Below are positions 33,640 to 36,588 of a stretch of DNA of 36,588 bases, in pieces; position 1 is the stretch's first letter; every line of letters starts with the position of its first letter. This DNA is from Candidatus Bipolaricaulota bacterium (lineage in GTDB: Bacteria > Bipolaricaulota > Bipolaricaulia > UBA7950 > UBA9294): the NCBI GenBank assembly GCA_026390345.1, contig JAPLGD010000066.1, forward strand, positions 1 through 36,588. The letters run 5' to 3'. Position numbers and translations under genes: made by a program. The notes under the pieces were generated by a model that made no database searches, was not told the origin of the DNA, and was given only the letters and a program-made list of their open reading frames with translations.

Positions 33640-34092
33640 CTACTCCTCGACCGGAGGCGTAACGAGGGTCGCCGTCCAGGTGAAGTTGTACGCCGCCCCG
33701 TCGATGTTGGCGGTTCCCGTGCCGGACATCTCCGTGTCGCCTGCATCCCCGTCGAAGTCGAAGGTCACGGGGATCTCGGGCGAGATCTGATCGTTCACTC
33801 CGGAAGCCGTGAACTCGACCGACGAGCCCGACGCCCGACCAAATGTCACGTCGATCGTATACGTGTTGGTGGAGTGGCTGACGAGCGTGACTGTGCCGGT
33901 GATGTCCTTCCCGTCCTGTACGAGGTCGAGCGAGAACGGACTCGCAAACCCTGTCGCAGGGCCGGTCGTCCACGTCATGTCCCCCACCCACCCGCCGGTC
34001 ACGTCGACCGTAACGAGCGACGAACAGCCGGATGCGAACAGCACGAGGGCGAATCCCAGCCGAACCAAGAGGCGCTTGCGCGATCTAGACAT
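33640..34092 (-). CDS. Small lipoprotein of unknown function
   Basis: 150-residue predicted lipoprotein. The start is the ATG at complement 34090-34092, which follows a TAGGAGGGAG ribosome binding site and opens a real signal peptide: basic MSRSRKRLLVRL, a hydrophobic run GFALVLFA, then the lipobox FASGC with Cys23. The mature part is rich in Thr, Asp, Gly and Ser and looks all-beta: DVTGGWVGDMTWTTGP, then SLDLVQDGKDITGTVTL, GVNDQISPEIPVTFDFDGDA and a final YNFTWTATLV. The pattern (GxW, then SLxLxQxGxxxxGTxTL) resembles small beta-barrel domains that many bacterial lipoproteins carry, but I cannot name the family with confidence. It converges with hyuB (23-base gap). It is the second small lipoprotein gene in the window; the two proteins do not look homologous. 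Confidence 0.78.
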   Translation of the reverse strand: MSRSRKRLLVRLGFALVLFASGCSSLVTVDVTGGWVGDMTWTTGPATGFASPFSLDLVQDGKDITGTVTLVSHSTNTYTIDVTFGRASGSSVEFTASGVNDQISPEIPVTFDFDGDAGDTEMSGTGTANIDGAAYNFTWTATLVTPPVEE

Positions 34093-34168
34093 GCTCTCCC
34101 TCCTAGTCTGAGCGTAGGCGGGAATGCGGGAGAAACGGAGGCGACGCGGCCCGATCGAGGAGGACTTT

Positions 34169-34285
34169 GGGCACCAGACAGTCACAGCTGCCTGGTGCCT
34201 AGAAAGCGGGCACCTGACACCTGCTGCGGTTGTCAGGTGCCTAGGAAGCGAGCGCCGGGCTGGTTGGCGCTCGGCGCCAACCAGC
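34169..34285. repeat. Cluster of three tandem palindromic (REP-like) units, ~42-base period
   Basis: Unit 1: GGCACCAGACAG (34170-34181) pairs with CTGCCTGGTGCC (34188-34199), one mismatch. Unit 2: GCACCTGACA (34210-34219) pairs perfectly with TGTCAGGTGC (34231-34240). The 21-base junctions at 34194-34214 and 34236-34256 match at 18 positions, giving a 42-base period. Unit 3 is different in sequence: GCTGGTTGGCGC (34259-34270) pairs perfectly with GCGCCAACCAGC (34274-34285) around a TCG loop, and GAGCGCC/GGCGCTC (34250-34256 with 34266-34272) can form a competing stem. The cluster lies between the lipoprotein start and the mutM promoter. It resembles REP/BIME sequences. Confidence 0.75.
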
Positions 34286-34334
34286 TAACATACGGAGCGA
34301 GGATCGCCCCGGCCGCGGCAGGTCACTGCGAGGC

Positions 34335-34340
34335 TATAAT
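34335..34340 (+). promoter_or_regulatory. Putative -10 box of the Fpg-type glycosylase gene
   Basis: A perfect TATAAT sits 21 bases before the GTG start, with AAGGAG (34351-34356) between as the ribosome binding site. No recognisable -35 hexamer occurs at 16-18 bases upstream, so activity may depend on an activator or on a non-canonical element. Confidence 0.55.
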
Positions 34341-34361
34341 CCCGACCGGAAAGGAGCCGAC

Positions 34362-35210
34362 GTGCCTGAACTCCCGGATCTCGAGGTGATGCGCGAGGTG
34401 CTCGCGGAGCGTGTCCTCGGTCGGCCGATCCTGACGGCCCGAGCCGCGAGGCCCGACATCCTGAAGACGGTGTCCCCGCCGCTCGACGCGCTTGCCGGGG
34501 AGTCGTTCCGCGAGATCGGACGGGTCGGCAAGCACCTTGTCCTCACGGTCCGCGACGACCTGTACGTCGTCATGCACCTCATGGTTGCCGGGCGCCTCGT
34601 CCTCACGGGGGCGAGCACCAAGGTCACGAAGGCCACCGGCTTTCTGGTCACATTCGCCGACGGCGAGGACCTGCGCCTTGTCGAGAACGGCTCGATCAAG
34701 CGGGCGAAGGTCCACCTCGTTGCGAAGCCCTCCGATGTCGATCGCGTGGCCCGCGCCGGCGTTGAACCGTTGTCGGAGGCATTCACGCCCGAGTTCCTGA
34801 CACAGCGCTTCGCCGGGGAGCGTCGGCAGGTGAAGAAGGCGATCACCGAACCTTCGTGGATCGGCGGAATCGGGACGGCGTACGCCGACGAGATTCTCTT
34901 CGCGGCGAAGCTCTCGCCGATCCGCTACGTCAACACACTCAAGGACGAGGAGATCGAGCGGCTGTGGGCGGCGACGCGCGACGTTCTCCGAGCAGGGATT
35001 GAAGCAACGCGGGCCCGGTCGAAAGGAACGCTCGTTTCGGATGAGGGCCGGGCCGCGATGCAGGTCTACGGCAGAGCGGGCGAGCCGTGTCGTGTCTGCG
35101 GGAAGCCGATCGCCGAGATCCGCTTCGCAGAGACTCACACCTTCTACTGCACGCACTGCCAGGCGGGCGACAAGTCGATCGCCGATCGCCGCTCCTGGCT
35201 CACCCGCTAG
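34362..35210 (+). CDS. mutM: Fpg/Nei family DNA glycosylase (formamidopyrimidine-DNA glycosylase-like)
   Basis: 282-residue bifunctional glycosylase/AP lyase that removes oxidised bases such as 8-oxoguanine or oxidised pyrimidines. GTG start. After removal of Met the mature N-terminus is PELPDLEVMR, with the catalytic Pro and Glu of the Schiff-base mechanism. GRVGKHLVL supplies the conserved Lys57-type residue. The zinc finger has Cys243, Cys246, Cys263 and Cys266 with the canonical C-x2-C-x16-C-x2-C spacing. The helix-two-turn-helix region reads IGGIGTAYADEILF, where Thr172 replaces the usual Asn of GIGN(I/A)Y, and the position equivalent to E. coli Arg258 before the third Cys is Thr. The C-terminus resembles a divergent Fpg/Nei subfamily rather than classical MutM, so the lesion specificity is uncertain. 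Confidence 0.87.
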   Translation: MPELPDLEVMREVLAERVLGRPILTARAARPDILKTVSPPLDALAGESFREIGRVGKHLVLTVRDDLYVVMHLMVAGRLVLTGASTKVTKATGFLVTFADGEDLRLVENGSIKRAKVHLVAKPSDVDRVARAGVEPLSEAFTPEFLTQRFAGERRQVKKAITEPSWIGGIGTAYADEILFAAKLSPIRYVNTLKDEEIERLWAATRDVLRAGIEATRARSKGTLVSDEGRAAMQVYGRAGEPCRVCGKPIAEIRFAETHTFYCTHCQAGDKSIADRRSWLTR

Positions 35211-35230
35211 GGTGGAACTGACAAGAACTC

Positions 35231-35388
35231 ACCGCAGAGAGCGCGGAGAACACCAGCCGCTCTCTCACATCCTAAGGCCCTTATGATTCGCGCATGCAGA
35301 CTCAGGGACAGGTGACTCGCCGGTCCGGAATCCTTCCTCTGGACTCCTCTGCGACCTCTGCGGTCACAGGCTCCGCGGCCTCTGCGGT
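35231..35388. repeat. Three copies of an 18-base REP-like repeat, two direct and one inverted
   Basis: Direct copies CTCTGCGACCTCTGCGGT (35347-35364) and CTCCGCGGCCTCTGCGGT (35371-35388) are 24 bases apart. An inverted copy ACCGCAGAGAGCGCGGAG (35231-35248) lies ~100 bases upstream. The consensus is CTCYGCGnyCTCTGCGGT, itself a near duplication of CTCYGCG. The segment lies between two convergent genes, so it may influence 3' ends. The rest of the 183-base gap (35211-35393) holds no gene. Confidence 0.65.
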
Positions 35389-35393
35389 TGGCT

Positions 35394-36587
35394 TCAGAGT
35401 GGCAAGGGGTCGCGAATCGGTCGGCGGTCCCACTCCGGGCTGCGCGGGATGACGCGCCCGCCCTGCATCACCCACGAGACCCCGGCGAGCGCCCTGATGT
35501 CGGCAAGCGGATCCCGATCGACGAGGATCAGGTCGGCCCACTTGCCCGGTTCGACGGTGCCTAGGCGATCCTCGAGGCCGAGGACCTCGGCGCCGACGCG
35601 GGTCGCCGACTCGATCGCCTCCATGTTCGAGAGACCTAGGCGCGTGAGGAACTCAACCTCCTCCGGAAGGACGCACCACGGGAAGTCGGCGAGGACGAAA
35701 TCGGTGCCTGCCGCAATCCGCACCCCGTGCTTCCGGGCGAGCGCCATCGTCGTGGGGAGTTGGTCGACACAGCGTTGGAACCATGTCGCACTCGCGGCGA
35801 GGTCCTTCGCGTCGCCCCACGGGAACTTCTCGGGTGTTGCCTGCCAGCGGCGTAGCCGCTCGGCAAGGTCGTGCTTCACCCACAAGGTGGGTACGAGGAA
35901 CGTCCCGTCGCGCCCCATCCGCTCGGCGGTGGCTTCGTCGAGGAAGCTGCCGTGCTCGATCGCGTCGACGCCGGCCTCGACCGCCATCGCCGTCGTGACG
36001 AGGTTCGCAGCGTGGATCGAGACGCGCAGGCCGAAGCGGTGCGCCTCGTCGACGCCGGCCTCGATCTCCTCTTGTCGGAACTCAGGGTGGTCGGTGCGGT
36101 GCGAGGTGAGGAGCTTGATCAAATCGACCCCCGCCTTCTGCTCCTCGCGGACCGCCTGACGGACGGCGTCGGGGGAGTCGGCTTGGTGGACGCCGTCAGG
36201 GTCGCTCGAGCCGTGTCCGCCGGTCATGCAGATTCCCTTCCCTGCGGTATAGAACCGCGGACCGACGAGCTGGCCGCGCTCGATCGCCGAGCGGATCGCG
36301 AGGTTCATCCGCGGGCCGCACACGTCGCGCACCGTCGTCACACCAGCCTGGAGGGCGCTCCGCAGGTTTTGCGTGGCGAGGACTGTCATGTATGCGGTGG
36401 TGCAGCCCTTGGGCTTGATCGGGACGAAGTCGGGCGACGAGACGTGCACATGGGCGTCGATCATCCCGGGGAGGAGGAAGCGACCTTTCGCCTCGATCCG
36501 CTCCGCGTCAGATGGGATTGGCGTGGAGCGCCGCGCGCCGGCGGCCGCGATGCGCTTTCCTTCGACGACAACGACCGAGTCCGCCAC
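35394..36587 (-). CDS. Metal-dependent amidohydrolase (imidazolonepropionase/prolidase-like), N-terminus beyond window edge
   Basis: At least 397 residues of an amidohydrolase-superfamily TIM-barrel enzyme. Metal-binding and catalytic residues are visible: HxH in GMIDAHVHVS (His46 and His48, numbered from the window edge), the likely carboxylated Lys in GVDLIKLLTS, then His in RVSIHAANL, His in DAIEHGSF and Asp in AAGTDFVL. C-terminal PGKWADLILVDRDPLADIRA and VMQGGRVI strands complete the composite beta-sandwich domain. The pattern (DVCGPRMNLAIRSAIERGQL, then GPRFYTAGKGICMTGGHG) is like Xaa-Pro dipeptidase/arginine-carboxypeptidase-type amidohydrolases annotated as prolidase or imidazolonepropionase-like. 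The actual substrate is undefined. The frame is open at the window edge, so the visible GTG is probably an internal codon and the gene is incomplete. Confidence 0.85.
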   Translation of the reverse strand: MADSVVVVEGKRIAAAGARRSTPIPSDAERIEAKGRFLLPGMIDAHVHVSSPDFVPIKPKGCTTAYMTVLATQNLRSALQAGVTTVRDVCGPRMNLAIRSAIERGQLVGPRFYTAGKGICMTGGHGSSDPDGVHQADSPDAVRQAVREEQKAGVDLIKLLTSHRTDHPEFRQEEIEAGVDEAHRFGLRVSIHAANLVTTAMAVEAGVDAIEHGSFLDEATAERMGRDGTFLVPTLWVKHDLAERLRRWQATPEKFPWGDAKDLAASATWFQRCVDQLPTTMALARKHGVRIAAGTDFVLADFPWCVLPEEVEFLTRLGLSNMEAIESATRVGAEVLGLEDRLGTVEPGKWADLILVDRDPLADIRALAGVSWVMQGGRVIPRSPEWDRRPIRDPLPL

Positions 36588-36588
36588 C

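Noticed and set aside
34169-34285. Integron attC-like site
   Set aside because: The hairpins lack the conserved GTTRRRY/RYYYAAC core pair and there is no integrase or gene-cassette structure nearby.
34169-34285. CRISPR array
   Set aside because: Only two matching 21-base junctions plus palindromes, with no regular unique spacers, no leader and no cas genes.

Overview
This is a GC-rich bacterial chromosome segment dominated by one very long plus-strand block of information-processing genes. From fmdB and rpoC (about 6.1 kb) to rplQ (28.76 kb) the genes form a compacted str-S10-spc-alpha supercluster: rpoC, rpsL, rpsG, fusA, rpsJ, rplC, rplD, rplW, rplB, rpsS, rplV, rpsC, rplP, rpmC, rpsQ, rplN, rplX, rplE, rpsN, rpsH, rplF, rplR, rpsE, rplO, secY, adk, map, infA, rpmJ, rpsM, rpsK, rpsD, rpoA, rplQ. 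It closes with a perfect intrinsic terminator. Three usual members are missing: rpoB before rpoC, tuf between fusA and rpsJ, and rpmD between rpsE and rplO.

The organism is a bacterium: it has alpha and beta' RNA polymerase subunits, EF-G, IF-1, SecY and sigma70-type promoters. A beta' of 1657 residues with a large N-terminal insertion (seen in Thermus and Thermotoga), zinc-binding S4, S14, L36 and adenylate kinase, and a formate-tetrahydrofolate ligase fragment suggest a deep-branching, possibly acetogenic or anaerobic lineage. Bipolaricaulota (Acetothermia/OP1) would fit, but this is a guess the window cannot prove.

Left flank (1-6.1 kb): the 3' end of fhs, a small PKD-domain lipoprotein gene on the minus strand, a CCA-adding-enzyme-type nucleotidyltransferase with an HD domain, a HerA-like ATPase, a long-form ribosome hibernation factor behind a near-perfect extended -10 promoter, and a PP-loop (ThiI/MnmA-like) protein whose ATP signature is degenerate. 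Promoters were read directly before cca, hpf, fmdB-rpoC and rpsL. In the last two the -35 box is built around the stop codon of the preceding gene.

Right flank (28.8-36.6 kb): an L-threonine 3-dehydrogenase of the SDR type (minus strand) is divergent from a hyuA-hyuB pair (hydantoinase/oxoprolinase superfamily), followed by a second small lipoprotein gene (minus), an Fpg/Nei-type DNA glycosylase and a metal-dependent amidohydrolase running off the right edge. The intergenic DNA here holds two REP-like palindromic repeat clusters. No tRNA, rRNA, CRISPR array, prophage or insertion sequence was found, and no gene-free stretch exceeds 300 bases. Most of the window is ordinary housekeeping DNA. 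The unusual points are the missing operon members, the degenerate PP-loop, the promoter/stop-codon overlaps, the likely leaderless starts and the repeat clusters.
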